Shown: positions 17,536 to 27,992, counted from the first letter of the stretch. The stretch is 64,000 nucleotides of DNA from Catalinimonas alkaloidigena (GCF_029504655.1 NZ_JAQFIL010000001.1:1741001-1805000), one strand, 5' to 3'. Numbers and translations: made by a program. Notes: generated from the letters alone by a model not told the origin.

Positions 17536-19608
17536 CTCTTAATCGCACCATACTGGAATTGAAATTGGTTTTATAAAATGGTGTCTGACATAATTGACGC
17601 CTCTTAATCGCACCATACTGGAATTGAAATTGAACTTCTTTTTTTCTTTCTTATGACCGGCCTTCTCTTAATCGCACCATACTGGAATTGAAATGAAATA
17701 AATGTTCTTTCCCCCCTTATTGATTTAAACTCTTAATCGCACCATACTGGAATTGAAATATCCTGGTAATCATTTGTTATATCAATGCCGGCATCTCTTA
17801 ATCGCACCATACTGGAATTGAAATCGTACATCAATAGTCATCAAAGTCATCAAATTTCCTCTCTTAATCGCACCATACTGGAATTGAAATCAGTCTTTTC
17901 CTAATTTTTGTAAAACTCTAATAGATACTCTTAATCGCACCATACTGGAATTGAAATACAGTTGGCCGCTAATATGAACGTGGACGAAAAGAAACTCTTA
18001 ATCGCACCATACTGGAATTGAAATCATAAAAGTTTTTTTCTTACTCGTGTAATGTTTATACTCTTAATCGCACCATACTGGAATTGAAATGCAATTAAAA
18101 GGAAAGGAGCAAGTAAAAGGCCGAAACGCTCTTAATCGCACCATACTGGAATTGAAATTTTCTGAACTGATAAGCACTACCACCGTTCAATCCTTCTCTT
18201 AATCGCACCATACTGGAATTGAAATTTAATAAGACTGGTAATAGTAGCAACGGGAGCCTCAACTCTTAATCGCACCATACTGGAATTGAAATTTGGTAGG
18301 GCTATTGAAGAGTTGCTAGGCCCGGCACTCTTAATCGCACCATACTGGAATTGAAATTTGCCGTTCCCCTTGATGTGTACATGGATGTAGAAACTCTTAA
18401 TCGCACCATACTGGAATTGAAATATGCTTGTATATAGCTCTCCAACACGCAGTTGCTAACTCTTAATCGCACCATACTGGAATTGAAATAAGCGAGCTAA
18501 GCGACGAATTAGGCTTTCTTACGTCCTCTTAATCGCACCATACTGGAATTGAAATCAAGATGAAGACACAAGATGGCAGAAAACCTTCCACTCTTAATCG
18601 CACCATACTGGAATTGAAATCAAGATGAAGACACAAGATGGCAGAAAACCTTCCACTCTTAATCGCACCATACTGGAATTGAAATATTATTTTTGCGGAT
18701 TCGTATGAGCTGATTTTTGAACTCTTAATCGCACCATACTGGAATTGAAATCCAGGTAGACCGCCCTCTATCGGCAAAGTAGCGTACCTCTTAATCGCAC
18801 CATACTGGAATTGAAATCGAAATTCCAATCCACATCACCTGAATCCTGAAGCCCTCTTAATCGCACCATACTGGAATTGAAATAGAGGTTTTAAGGTTAA
18901 CATTGATGCTCTGGCAGACTCTTAATCGCACCATACTGGAATTGAAATGGATTTACAATTGCGCTTATCTTCCTATTGACTCCTCTCTTAATCGCACCAT
19001 ACTGGAATTGAAATAACGAACGCTGTCTCTTACCTTCTCATCATCGGCTACTCTTAATCGCACCATACTGGAATTGAAATAAACTGAGGAGTTGTGTTAA
19101 ATGCATCAGCGAGACAACTCTTAATCGCACCATACTGGAATTGAAATGGAGGTAATGTTGCTTTTATTGAAATTCAGATCAGCTCTTAATCGCACCATAC
19201 TGGAATTGAAATACCTCAAGCGTTTCGGTAAGATCATTTTCATGTGCCTCTTAATCGCACCATACTGGAATTGAAATCACCTGATGTGCATGGCCCTCAT
19301 GAGCTGGACGATGCTCTTAATCGCACCATACTGGAATTGAAATGCCGTTCACCGACACCTCATCTGTTATATTACCTGCTCTTAATCGCACCATACTGGA
19401 ATTGAAATAAACTGAGGAGTTGTGTTAAATGCATCAGCGAGACAACTCTTAATCGCACCATACTGGAATTGAAATAGTAATAGAGGCGCTGAGTTTGGTG
19501 AGGAATTTTTTCTCTTAATCGCACCATACTGGAATTGAAATCAGTAAGCGATGCCATGCGCTTCATTGCCTACCACTTCTCTTAATCGCACCATACTGGC
19601 ATTGAAAT
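17536..19608 (+). CRISPR. CRISPR array, 32 repeats of 30 bp and 31 spacers
   Basis: The repeat starts CTCTTAATCGCACCATACTG and ends GAATTGAAAT, the 3' tail typical of type I-B handles. I counted 32 copies from 17536-17565 to 19579-19608; spacers are 34-38 bp. The last repeat has one change (GGAATTG to GGCATTG), marking the old end, so new spacers enter beside cas2. Spacer 16 (18556-18590) is identical to spacer 17 (18621-18655), and spacer 24 (19081-19117) equals spacer 29 (19409-19445). No ORF within the array should be trusted. Confidence 0.98.
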
Positions 19609-19722
19609 TTTTTGAATTTGATTATTTGTCGGTAGGAGAAGCACAATATGTCTTTATAACATTATAAGACAGTATACCGAACTGGTAATTCTCCCCGAAA
19701 CTTATTGAATATCAATAGAGTT

Positions 19723-20720
19723 TATTACGGTTAGTTTTTTATGTAGCCCAGCGCTGACATCTGAGGTTGTGCAATCCACAGGCGATATACATCATCCTAT
19801 CCCTTTTCTGCCATCCGTGTATTCTGACCTGATTCCTAATAATTTTTAGTCTTTTTACTCCAGCAATAGCATGCTCCACCTTAACCCTAATACTTGCAAT
19901 GAGTGTATTCAGCTCTTTTTGGAAGTTGGAAAGTTCTTTTCCTTTGGGCTTCTTCTCAGGCATGTAAACTTCTACGCCTTCTGCCTTAAGGCCCAGGAAA
20001 CCCAAGTCCACCCATAGACTATGCCATCGCTCGGCGATCCGATGGTCAGGAAACTTAAGTTCTGCCTGATCATACATGGATTTATCATGTACGCTACCTT
20101 CAAAAGTTTCTCCTAAGTAAATAAGCTCTCCTTCAAGGTTGGCAATCAACAGATTTTTCAAAGTATGGCACCCTTTTTTTCCGCTATAGTGATCTTTCTG
20201 AACTTGGTAATCTGGTGAACGGCCTATCCTGCGTTCCACTACATCCATAAACATAACCAATTCAACGTAGGCATAGAGGAAATTATAGAACTTATTCACT
20301 TCACGATGGGGCATTTTACCCATTTTCTTTAAAGCTTCTTCAAGTAAAAAAGATAGCTGATTTACCCATAAACTAACTTTTCCCTGACTCATAGAGAACA
20401 TCACTCCATGGTATGCTTGGTTGGGATTTTCTTTCATGTAGCTAAGAATAAAAAGTAACTTATTGACCGGACCGGTCAAACTACTGTCACTTCGTTCCTG
20501 ATAGCGTACCATCTTGCGACGTTGCCCTTTCATATCGTGATGACGATAATGTTCTTCAACTATTGGCGCAAAATGGTATAATAAATCCATGAATTCCTTT
20601 TGGCTTAAGCCAGTTATTGCGTTAAATTGTATAGGGCTGTTCAGTAAGCTGTTTGTTTTTGTCATAATTAATTGACAGCGAATAGCCCTTTTTCATTCCC
20701 CTGTAAAATCAACCGTAATA
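19723..20720 (-). mobile_element. IS5-family insertion sequence next to the array trailer
   Basis: Imperfect inverted ends are visible: TATTACGGTTAGTTTTTTA from 19723, and TATTACGGTTGATTTTACA when 20702-20720 is read on the other strand. The single transposase gene fills the interior. Only a 2-bp TA or TT duplication can be argued at the borders. The element lies 114 bp after the last repeat and 132 bp before the TetR gene. Confidence 0.82.
19739..20665 (-). CDS. IS5-type DDE transposase
   Basis: 308 residues. An N-terminal helix-turn-helix region (ITGLSQKEFMDLLYHF) precedes a DDE core: MDVVERRIGRSPD (first Asp), GSVHDKSMYDQ and WVDLGFLGL (second Asp), and VRVKVEHAIAGVKRLKIIRN (final Glu). 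This is the DDE_Tnp_4 arrangement of IS5-group elements. The gene is intact, so the copy may be active. Confidence 0.88.
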   Translation of the reverse strand: MTKTNSLLNSPIQFNAITGLSQKEFMDLLYHFAPIVEEHYRHHDMKGQRRKMVRYQERSDSSLTGPVNKLLFILSYMKENPNQAYHGVMFSMSQGKVSLWVNQLSFLLEEALKKMGKMPHREVNKFYNFLYAYVELVMFMDVVERRIGRSPDYQVQKDHYSGKKGCHTLKNLLIANLEGELIYLGETFEGSVHDKSMYDQAELKFPDHRIAERWHSLWVDLGFLGLKAEGVEVYMPEKKPKGKELSNFQKELNTLIASIRVKVEHAIAGVKRLKIIRNQVRIHGWQKRDRMMYIACGLHNLRCQRWAT

Positions 20721-20782
20721 TTCTCTAATTATTTCAGGCAAAGCCCAATATCTCAGGTATAAAACGTAATATTAATATGTAT

Positions 20783-20812
20783 ACGATTTTTGTTAAAATA
20801 AAACAAATTCGT
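20783..20812. promoter_or_regulatory. Possible TetR operator
   Basis: An imperfect 30-bp inverted repeat starts ACGATTTTTGTT and ends AACAAATTCGT, 41 bp before the TetR gene. Its position fits an autoregulatory operator; the match between the arms is only partial. Confidence 0.35.
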
Positions 20813-20852
20813 AACTTTAAACGTATATAGTATTGTATTCAAAAATAAGTAT

Positions 20853-21449
20853 ATGATCGAGCAGATAGATTCACCCAAGGCACTACAGATTAAAGACACT
20901 GCCAAAACCTTATTCTGGAAGCACGGTATCCGCCGGGTAACGGTGGAAGAAATTTGCCAGGAAGCAGGCGTGAGCAAAATGACCTTTTACCGGATGTTTG
21001 ATAACAAAATTGAACTGGCCAAAGCGGTGCTGGATGAAGTGGTGGAAAGTTCATTAGAGAAATACCGAAAGATCATGGGGCAAGACACCCCTTTCGCTGA
21101 AAAGATCAGGCAGATGGTACTACTCAAACTGGAAGGCACCGAAGCGATTAGTCAGGAACTGATCATGGATATCTACAAAAATGAAGTGACCGAGCTGATT
21201 GATTTTATGGCCGAAAAAAGAAAGCAAGGCATGGAGGCTACTTTACAGTTTTTTGCCCAGGGACAAAAAGAAGGGGCATTAAGAAAGGACGTCAAACCGG
21301 AGTTTATCATGCATATGATCAACCAAATCAATGATATGGCTACGGATGAGAAACTGCTGGCAATGTACGACAGCCCCCAGGATTTGATCATGGAACTAAC
21401 CAACTTTTTCTTCTATGGGATTTCATCTGCCGATGAAAAAAAATCATGA
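20853..21449 (+). CDS. TetR/AcrR family regulator
   Basis: 198 residues. The N-terminal helix-turn-helix is clear: RRVTVEEICQEAGVSKMTFY followed by RMFDNKIELAKAV. The C-terminal part is a helical ligand domain. Its stop overlaps the next start (ATGA, 21446-21449), so it is translated with the beta-barrel and ABC genes and most likely controls them. Ligand unknown. Confidence 0.9.
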   Translation: MIEQIDSPKALQIKDTAKTLFWKHGIRRVTVEEICQEAGVSKMTFYRMFDNKIELAKAVLDEVVESSLEKYRKIMGQDTPFAEKIRQMVLLKLEGTEAISQELIMDIYKNEVTELIDFMAEKRKQGMEATLQFFAQGQKEGALRKDVKPEFIMHMINQINDMATDEKLLAMYDSPQDLIMELTNFFFYGISSADEKKS

Positions 21450-22585
21450 AAAGACCGGCCATTATATTATTTGCGATAGCGCTCTTCTTTGCTTTTACAG
21501 CAAATGCCCAGAATAAATTTGAGTTTAACGGGCAGGCACAAAGCTGGATGAACTATAGCAGTGGCAATGACCTGGAGATAGGGATGGGGCTGCGTTACAT
21601 CCCGGAATTTAACTACAGCATACCGCTGGAAAATGAAGGGCTGATAGACTTTAAGGCTTCGCCCAACATGGTAGCTTCGCTCAATTTCCATCCTTTTGAT
21701 ACTGCCAACACTGATGCTGATTTATCACCCTACCGGGCCTGGGCACGCTATTCTACTAACCAACTGGAACTTCGTTTGGGACTGCAAAAAATCAGCTTTG
21801 GTTCGGCTTCCGTGCTTCGTCCGCTGATGTGGTTTGACCAGATAGACCCCCGTGACCCATTGCAGTTGACCAATGGCGTTTGGGGCGCTTTGGGAAGGTA
21901 TTATTTTCTCAACAATGCCAACATCTGGCTGTGGGTACTGTATGGCAATGAAAATGTTAAAGGCTGGGAAAGGGTAGAAACCTACGAGCAACACCCTGAG
22001 TTTGGCGGCCGTATCCAGTATCCTGTTTCTAAAGGGGAAGTTGCGCTCTCTTATCATCACCGCACCGCTGATTCGCGCAGTCTGGGGGTGGAAAATTTAG
22101 CCTACGCCCAGATACCTGAAGACCGGATTGGGCTGGATGGAAAATGGGACATCGTTGTGGGCTTCTGGTTTGAAGGTTCCTGGACGCATAAAAGTAAAGA
22201 CGTGGGGATTTACACCAACCAAACCCTGCTGAATGTCGGAACGGATTACACCTTTGGTATAGGCAATGGCTTGAATGTGGTGGCCGAGCAGCTCATGATC
22301 TCTCTGGACAAAGATGCTTTTGCTTTTGACAATACCAGCATGCTTAGCGGGATTTCAGCCTCTTACCCCAGTGGACTTTTTGACAATATAAGTGCGGTAT
22401 TTTATTATGACTGGACCGGTAGTAATCTTTATAGCACTATCAACTGGCAGCGGGATTACAATAAGTTTTCTGTCTATCTGATGGCTTTTTCTAACCCGGT
22501 GAGCGGTGCGTCTATCCAGCAAAATGAGCTGGTCAACCCACTGGCAGGCAGGGGTATACAAATTATGTTAGTTTATAATCATTAA
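21446..22585 (+). CDS. Outer-membrane beta-barrel protein of an ABC export operon
   Basis: 379 residues. A signal peptide ends near FTANAQ. The rest is rich in alternating aromatic strands (YRAWARYSTNQLELRLGLQK, FGIGNGLNVVAEQLM) and ends in an aromatic-histidine tail MLVYNH, as in porin-like barrels. Family not named with certainty. Position between a TetR gene and an FtsX-type ABC transporter suggests it is the outer-membrane partner of that system. Confidence 0.7.
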   Translation: MKRPAIILFAIALFFAFTANAQNKFEFNGQAQSWMNYSSGNDLEIGMGLRYIPEFNYSIPLENEGLIDFKASPNMVASLNFHPFDTANTDADLSPYRAWARYSTNQLELRLGLQKISFGSASVLRPLMWFDQIDPRDPLQLTNGVWGALGRYYFLNNANIWLWVLYGNENVKGWERVETYEQHPEFGGRIQYPVSKGEVALSYHHRTADSRSLGVENLAYAQIPEDRIGLDGKWDIVVGFWFEGSWTHKSKDVGIYTNQTLLNVGTDYTFGIGNGLNVVAEQLMISLDKDAFAFDNTSMLSGISASYPSGLFDNISAVFYYDWTGSNLYSTINWQRDYNKFSVYLMAFSNPVSGASIQQNELVNPLAGRGIQIMLVYNH

Positions 22586-22591
22586 TCCATC

Positions 22592-23296
22592 ATGCAAGAG
22601 CACATCATTACGATAGAAAATCTCACTAAACGCTTTCCTGTCGGGAAAGGTGAGTTTACTGCCTTGAAAGACATCAATTTACAGTTTGGCAAAGGGGAGT
22701 TCGCCGGTTTGGTAGGCCCCAGTGGCTCGGGCAAAACTACTTTGCTCAACATCATCGGCTCGCTGGATAGTCCCACCGAAGGAGAGGCTATTGTTTTAGG
22801 CAAATCTATTTCAAGCTTGAGCCACAAAGAGTCGGCCCAGCTTCGTAATCATAACATCGGCTTTATCTTTCAGGAGTATCATCTGCTGCCGGTATATACG
22901 GTATATGAGAACGTAGAATTTTCCCTGCTTCTTCAAAAGATGGTCGCCTCAGAACGCAAGAAAGCAGTGATGGAAGCACTGGAATGGGTAGGTTTGACCG
23001 ATAAAGTGGATTCCAAACCCGCTAATCTGTCGGGAGGTGAGAGTCAGCGGGTAGCCATTGCCCGGGCGATGGTCAAGCGACCGGCGATTTTGCTGGCGGA
23101 TGAGCCTTCGGCCAACCTGGATGCCAAGAATGCCCACAACATTTTGCAACTGATGAAAAAGCTGAATGAGGAGCTGGAAACAACTTTCATCTTCTCTACC
23201 CACGACGAAAAGGTGATGCAGTACCTGGACCGGATTATCTCATTGGCAGATGGGAAAGTGGTGAAGGATGAATTAGTAGAACACGCAAACGCATAG
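22592..23296 (+). CDS. ABC transporter ATP-binding protein, LolD/MacB type
   Basis: 234 residues with all ABC motifs: Walker A GPSGSGKTTLL at about 41-51, Q-loop FIFQEYHLLP, signature LSGGESQRVAIARAM, Walker B AILLADEPSANLD and switch His in FSTHDE. LolD/MacB-type ATPases pair with FtsX-fold permeases that drive envelope extraction rather than ordinary transport. It is 6 bp from the beta-barrel gene and 5 bp from the first permease. Confidence 0.93.
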   Translation: MQEHIITIENLTKRFPVGKGEFTALKDINLQFGKGEFAGLVGPSGSGKTTLLNIIGSLDSPTEGEAIVLGKSISSLSHKESAQLRNHNIGFIFQEYHLLPVYTVYENVEFSLLLQKMVASERKKAVMEALEWVGLTDKVDSKPANLSGGESQRVAIARAMVKRPAILLADEPSANLDAKNAHNILQLMKKLNEELETTFIFSTHDEKVMQYLDRIISLADGKVVKDELVEHANA

Positions 23297-23301
23297 AACT
23301 T

Positions 23302-24459
23302 ATGCTTACGTTCAGATTAGCTTTAAAAAATTTACTGGGAGCAGGGATGCGTACCTGGCTCAATGTAGCCGTGCTATCCTTTGCCTATGTGATCATCATC
23401 TTCTACAATGGGCTTATTGACGGCTGGAACGAACAGGCACGGAGGGACAGCATCCAATGGGAATATGGCCAGGGACAAGTCTGGCATCAGGATTATGACC
23501 CTTATGATCCTTTTACTTTACAAGACGCCCACGGAAAGCTGCCTGAGAAAGCTGATACGGAAAATCTTGTTCCGGTACTGATCACCCAAGGTTCCATCTA
23601 TCCGCAAGGCAGGATGCTATCCATTCAAATCAAAGGCATCCCCACTGATCAATCATTGCTGGAATTGCCCACCGCTGCCTTAGACACTTCCTCCAATGCG
23701 CTTCCTGCTTTGATTGGTAAACGTATGGCCAATGCAGCCAAGCTCAAGCAAGGCGATCAGGTACTCATCCGCTGGCGAGACAAGAATGGTACTTACGATG
23801 CCCGCGAGATTCTCATTGCCCAAATCTTTGATTCTAATGTGCCCAACATTGATAACGGTCAGGTATGACTTTCTTTACAGGCCTTGCAGGAGATGACCGG
23901 ACTGGAAGATCAGGCCACGTTATTGGTAGCCGAAGAAGGGTATGAACAGGCTTCGCTGAATGGCTGGACATTCAAAAGCCAGGATGATCTGCTGGAAAAT
24001 ATTGATGCCATTATCCAGTCCAAGAAAGCCAGCGGAGCGATTATGTATGGTTTGTTGCTCAGCATCGCACTGCTTGCCATCTTTGACACACAGGTACTTT
24101 CTATCTTCCGCAGACAGAAAGAAATCGGTACCTATATCGCCCTGGGCATGACGCGCTTGCAGGTGATGGCTTTGTTCACCATAGAAGGAGGTGTCAATAG
24201 TTTATTGGCTACTATAGTAGGTTCATTGTATGGTATTCCATTGTTATTATACTTGTCCAATACCGGCTTTGCCATGCCTGAGGCTACCGACAGCTATGGT
24301 TTGTCTATTGCGGAGCGCATTTATCCGGCCTATAGCTTTGCACTGATTCTGGGAACAATTGCCTTGGTCGTTATTTCCGCCACCATCGTAAGCTTCCTGC
24401 CTTCACGTAAGATCGCTAAAATGAACCCAACGCTCGCACTTAAAGGAAAATTACAATGA
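23302..24459 (+). pseudogene. FtsX-type ABC permease split by an in-frame TGA
   Basis: The frame from 23302 reads to NIDNGQV, meets TGA at 23866-23868, then continues in the same frame LSLQALQEMTGLEDQATLLV to 24459. One base change (TGG to TGA) would explain it and restores a protein of about 385 residues with a periplasmic MacB-like domain and three C-terminal membrane helices (YGLLLSIALLAIFDTQVLS, then two more). No frame change is involved. The stop overlaps the next start (24456-24459). It may be dead, or two half-proteins could be made. Confidence 0.85.
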
Positions 24460-25730
24460 TCAAGTTCTTATTCAAAGGCGTATGGCGCGATGCCAGCCGA
24501 AGCCGTCTTCCCATCATTATCGTAAGCATCGGGGTGTTTTTGACCATTGTCATGTCGGCTTTTGTCACTGGGGTGATGGGGGATATGGTAGATACCAATG
24601 CCCGCTTTACCACCGGTCACGTCAAGGTGATGACCCGGGCCTATGCTGAAAATTCAGATCAGTTGCCCAATGACCTGGCTTTGATCGGAGTAGATTCTGT
24701 TGAAGATGCTTTGAAAGCTAAGTACCCCAATATGCAATGGGTACAGCGTATCCGCTTTGGCGGCCTGATGGATGTGCCTGATGATACTGGTGAAACCCGT
24801 GCCCAGGGCCCGGTCAGTGGACTGGCAGTTGAACTGTTTAACAAAAATAGTGGTGAGCAAACAAGGCTCAACATAAAAGAGTCCCTCCGCAGTGGAAAGG
24901 TGCCCAGTAAGTCCGGCGAAATATTGATCAGTGATGAACTGGCCACCAAACTGGATATACAACTAGGTGACGAAATCACTTTCTTCGGTACCACCATGTA
25001 CGGCAGTATGACTTTTAAGAATTTTACGGTTGCTGGCACACTTGCTTTTGGCAGTACCGCCCTGGACCGGGGTGGGATCATCATAGATATACAGGATGCC
25101 CGCGAAGCTTTGAACATGGAGGATGCTACCGGCGAACTGCTGGGTTACTTCAATGATGGACAGTATGATGACGAAAGGGCACAGCAGGTAGCACAAAGTT
25201 TTAACCAAAAATATGAAGGCTCAAAAGACGAATTCGCTCCGGTCATGCTGCGCCTCAAGGAGCAAAACCAGTTGGCCAGCATGATAGATTATACCGATAA
25301 CATGACCGCGATACTGGTAGGTATATTTATATTCGCCATGTCTATTGTGTTGTGGAACACCGGCTTGCTGGGAGGCTTGAGACGTTACTCAGAGTTTGGC
25401 GTAAGGCTGGCTTTAGGTGAGCCCAAAGGCCATATCTACCGTACCCTCATTTACGAATCAGTCCTGATCGGAATCATTGGTTCTGTGGTAGGAACAGCAG
25501 TGGGCCTGGGCGTAGCGTTCTACTTACAGGAAAATGGCCTGGACTTTAGCGAAATGATGGAATCTGTCTCCATGATGATGCCTACTACCTACCGTGCCCG
25601 CATTACAGCTTCTACTTTATATATAGGTTTCATTCCCGGCTTGTTTTCTATGGTCTTAGGCCAGGCGCTGTCAGGCATTGGCGTATACAAAAGAGATACC
25701 GCTCAGCTTTTTAAAGAACTTGAAGTTTAA
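24456..25730 (+). CDS. FtsX-type ABC permease
   Basis: 424 residues. One N-terminal membrane helix (IIIVSIGVFLTIVMSAFVTG), a large periplasmic MacB-like domain, then three helices (AILVGIFIFAMSIVLWNTGL, VLIGIIGSVVGTAVGLGVAF and a last one near the C-terminus) give the FtsX/MacB layout. It is the intact second permease of the operon, so with the ATPase it could form a homodimeric transporter if the first permease is lost. Confidence 0.9.
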   Translation: MIKFLFKGVWRDASRSRLPIIIVSIGVFLTIVMSAFVTGVMGDMVDTNARFTTGHVKVMTRAYAENSDQLPNDLALIGVDSVEDALKAKYPNMQWVQRIRFGGLMDVPDDTGETRAQGPVSGLAVELFNKNSGEQTRLNIKESLRSGKVPSKSGEILISDELATKLDIQLGDEITFFGTTMYGSMTFKNFTVAGTLAFGSTALDRGGIIIDIQDAREALNMEDATGELLGYFNDGQYDDERAQQVAQSFNQKYEGSKDEFAPVMLRLKEQNQLASMIDYTDNMTAILVGIFIFAMSIVLWNTGLLGGLRRYSEFGVRLALGEPKGHIYRTLIYESVLIGIIGSVVGTAVGLGVAFYLQENGLDFSEMMESVSMMMPTTYRARITASTLYIGFIPGLFSMVLGQALSGIGVYKRDTAQLFKELEV

Positions 25731-25795
25731 CAAAGAAATGTTGAATGTTTAATGAGATCAGTTCATACAAAATTCAACCCTAAAAACTTATAGAA

Positions 25796-26530
25796 ATGAA
25801 ATATATCATATCAGTAATTATCGCAAGCATGTTTTGGTTTCAGGGAGAGTATCCTGATGCGAATCAAATTCTGGAAAAAGTAGATCAGAACATGATCTCC
25901 AAAAACCAGGTGTACGAATCCAAAATGACAGTGCATGGCCGCAGAAGTGACCGCGTCATTACTTCCAAAGGCTGGACACAGGGTGATGAAAAAGCCTTGA
26001 CTGAATACCTCTCTCCGGCCAGGGAAGAAGGCACCAAAATGCTCAAGCTGGAAGATCAGCTCTGGATCTATTCCCCCAGTTCCGACCGTACTATTTTGAT
26101 TTCCGGGCACATGCTCCGCCAGTCAGTAATGGGTTCTGACTTGTCATACGAAGATATGATGGAAGACCGCAAGCTACAGGAAATCTATACTGCCCAAGTA
26201 ACTGGCGAGGAGGACGTTGACGGAAGAAAAACCTGGGTGATGGAATTAGAAGCGAAAGTAGACGATGCCGCTTATCAAAACCGCAAGATATGGGTAGACC
26301 AGGAACGCTTCGTTCCTCTCAAAGAAGAACTGTATGCCAAAAGCGGTCAGTTGCTCAAGAAAACCACCATGCAAGATGTAGCGCAAATAGACGGTCGCTG
26401 GTACCCTAAGACTGTGGTGTACAAAGACATGCTCAAAGAAGGGGAGGGGACTGAATTTACCCTAGTTGAAGTCAAATTTGACCAGGATATACCGGAATAT
26501 ATTTTCTCCAAAGCCGCGCTGAAGAGGTGA
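25796..26530 (+). CDS. Outer-membrane lipoprotein-sorting (LolA-like) protein
   Basis: 244 residues with a short signal-like N-terminus (MKYIISVIIASMFWFQGEYP). The core includes a beta-strand-rich half-barrel: KMTVHGRRSDRVITSKGW, EYLSPAREEGTKMLKLEDQL and the motif QLWIYSPSSDRT, typical of the LolA-like sorting family (DUF4292/YceB-like superfamily). It lies 65 bp after the permease and probably acts as the periplasmic chaperone of this export system. Substrate unknown. Confidence 0.82.
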   Translation: MKYIISVIIASMFWFQGEYPDANQILEKVDQNMISKNQVYESKMTVHGRRSDRVITSKGWTQGDEKALTEYLSPAREEGTKMLKLEDQLWIYSPSSDRTILISGHMLRQSVMGSDLSYEDMMEDRKLQEIYTAQVTGEEDVDGRKTWVMELEAKVDDAAYQNRKIWVDQERFVPLKEELYAKSGQLLKKTTMQDVAQIDGRWYPKTVVYKDMLKEGEGTEFTLVEVKFDQDIPEYIFSKAALKR

Positions 26531-26992
26531 ATACTGCAAATGATTGTAGGCTTGGATGCCTCTAGACAGTTAATTATGTGATATGAGGAATCTAGTATAT
26601 TAATAAAAACAAACCATACAAAATTGTAGTGAGTAAAGAATAATGGATGGGAAGAGTTTCTTGTTAGTACTCAAACCTTGGATCTCAACTTTTTTCAAGA
26701 TTTCACTGTTGCGGACGATCGTTCAGCAAATTGATAATCAGTTTTTTATACACTTTCCTATAACCCTATAGCTAATTCAAGCTCCTTAACATGCAAGCGA
26801 TTATTTCACCATATTCTTATAGCAGAAAGCATAGCAATAAATATAGAGTAGGAGAGCTGCTATGCCCAGACAATTTTCACATTAGTTTCTGGAAAAGATA
26901 AATCCCTACAACTTGATCTCACTTTTCTTATTTTAAATCAGTATACATGATTTAATCTTGCGGTAATTCTGTTGTTAGTAAAACATAGAATG
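26531..26992. other. Intergenic region holding a copy of a dispersed repeat
   Basis: About 460 bases without a credible gene. The part at 26684-26870 is related to 49700-49998 (see the repeat entries). The rest shows no clear hairpin or ORF; the AraC promoter should lie near 26900-26980. Confidence 0.5.
26684..26870 (+). repeat. Dispersed repeat, copy 1
   Basis: The stretch ATCAGTTTTTTATACACTTT (from about 26737) and the following TTCAAGCTCCTT and AAGCGATTATT match 49760-49830 almost base for base. Looser similarity extends to TAGAGTAGGAGAGCTGCTATGC, compared with TAGAGTAGGGGAGCTATGC in copy 2. No ORF is contained. It may be the remnant of a mobile element end. Confidence 0.75.
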
Positions 26993-27553
26993 ATGAAACT
27001 CTATATCAAATATATGGTCAGCCTGCGATGCAAGATGATAGTGAAGGAGGAATTGAACAAACTAGGGCTTCATTTTATAATCGTAGATCTGGGCATGGTT
27101 GAGATTCTGGAGGATATTAGCAACGAACAGCGTGAGCAATTGAAAAAAAATCTACTTAAGTCAGGTTTAGAGTTGCTGGATGATAAAAAAAGTATCCTGA
27201 TAGAAAAGATCAAAAATGTGATCATTGAGATGATCCATTATTCAGAAGCATTGCCCAAAGTGAATTATTCAGATTATATCAGTGAAAAACTAGATTATGA
27301 CTATACCTATCTTGCCAATACTTTTTCGGAGGTAAAGGGCATTACGATTCAACAGTTTATCATCATGCATAAAATTGAGAGGGTAAAAGAACTGCTGTTA
27401 TATGAAGAACTTAATCTTACGGAAATATCTTTTCAGCTGCATTACAGTAGTGTTGCGCATTTGTCTAACCAGTTTAAGAAAATTACTGGCCTTACCCCTT
27501 CTTATTATAAGAAACTAAAGCAAAAGCGGAAGCGTAACCTGGAAGACCTGTGA
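26993..27553 (+). CDS. AraC-family regulator
   Basis: 186 residues from ATG 26993 (MKLYIKYMVSLRC); longer starts at TTG 26972 or ATG 26990 are possible. The C-terminal AraC DNA-binding domain is clear: DYTYLANTFSEVKGITIQQF then FQLHYSSVAHLSNQFKKITG and LTPSYYKK. The N-terminal half has a short helical domain rather than a cupin. It opens a region of stress-type genes and may regulate some of them. Confidence 0.88.
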   Translation: MKLYIKYMVSLRCKMIVKEELNKLGLHFIIVDLGMVEILEDISNEQREQLKKNLLKSGLELLDDKKSILIEKIKNVIIEMIHYSEALPKVNYSDYISEKLDYDYTYLANTFSEVKGITIQQFIIMHKIERVKELLLYEELNLTEISFQLHYSSVAHLSNQFKKITGLTPSYYKKLKQKRKRNLEDL

Positions 27554-27583
27554 TATATATAACAATCTTCAAATGATATGTAA
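27548..27583 (+). promoter_or_regulatory. ATGTAA-type box, imperfect copy (F)
   Basis: CTGTGATATATATAA, 15 nt, then ATGTAA. The first half differs from the other five copies (ATATAA for ATGTAA) but spacing is the same. It lies 73 bp upstream of the small ORF at 27656. Confidence 0.45.
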
Positions 27584-27655
27584 TGTTCCATAGCAAAAAT
27601 AAAAGCACTTTTACAGTTAACCAAAGTACTACCTCATCGTGTAAACCTGGAAATT

Positions 27656-27865
27656 ATGGAAATTATACATAGCAAAATAAGTGAATTATTTAAAGTGCCC
27701 AAGAGTTGGAAAAAGCCTTTGAAAATAAGCAAGAGAGATTTATTGATTCAAGATAATGACCAAAATGAATCTGAAGAACACGCACATATAAGTCACCAAA
27801 AGATTAGGCTTTATAGAATGCGGGAAAATGTAACTATCAGTGTCAATAAAGATAGCATAACATAG
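27656..27865 (+). CDS. Small hypothetical protein
   Basis: 69 residues, basic and helical in the first half (KISELFKVPKSWKKPLKISK), with no family recognised. It is supported only by its open frame and by an ATGTAA-type box 73 bp upstream. It may be the remnant of a larger gene. Confidence 0.4.
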   Translation: MEIIHSKISELFKVPKSWKKPLKISKRDLLIQDNDQNESEEHAHISHQKIRLYRMRENVTISVNKDSIT

Positions 27866-27992
27866 GTAATTTGGCTTTGATTGGAGAACGTAGTATTTAA
27901 AAGATAGTACGCATATAATTCATGGCAAAGTAAAGGATAAGCTTTCTACAGCTGCCCTTTTAAAATAATGAGACTCTTTTACTACAGAACCA

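Noticed and set aside
18529..19566. Minus-strand ORFs across the CRISPR array
   Set aside because: They are translations of the repeat (FQFQYGAIK or FNSSMVRLR units) and spacers.
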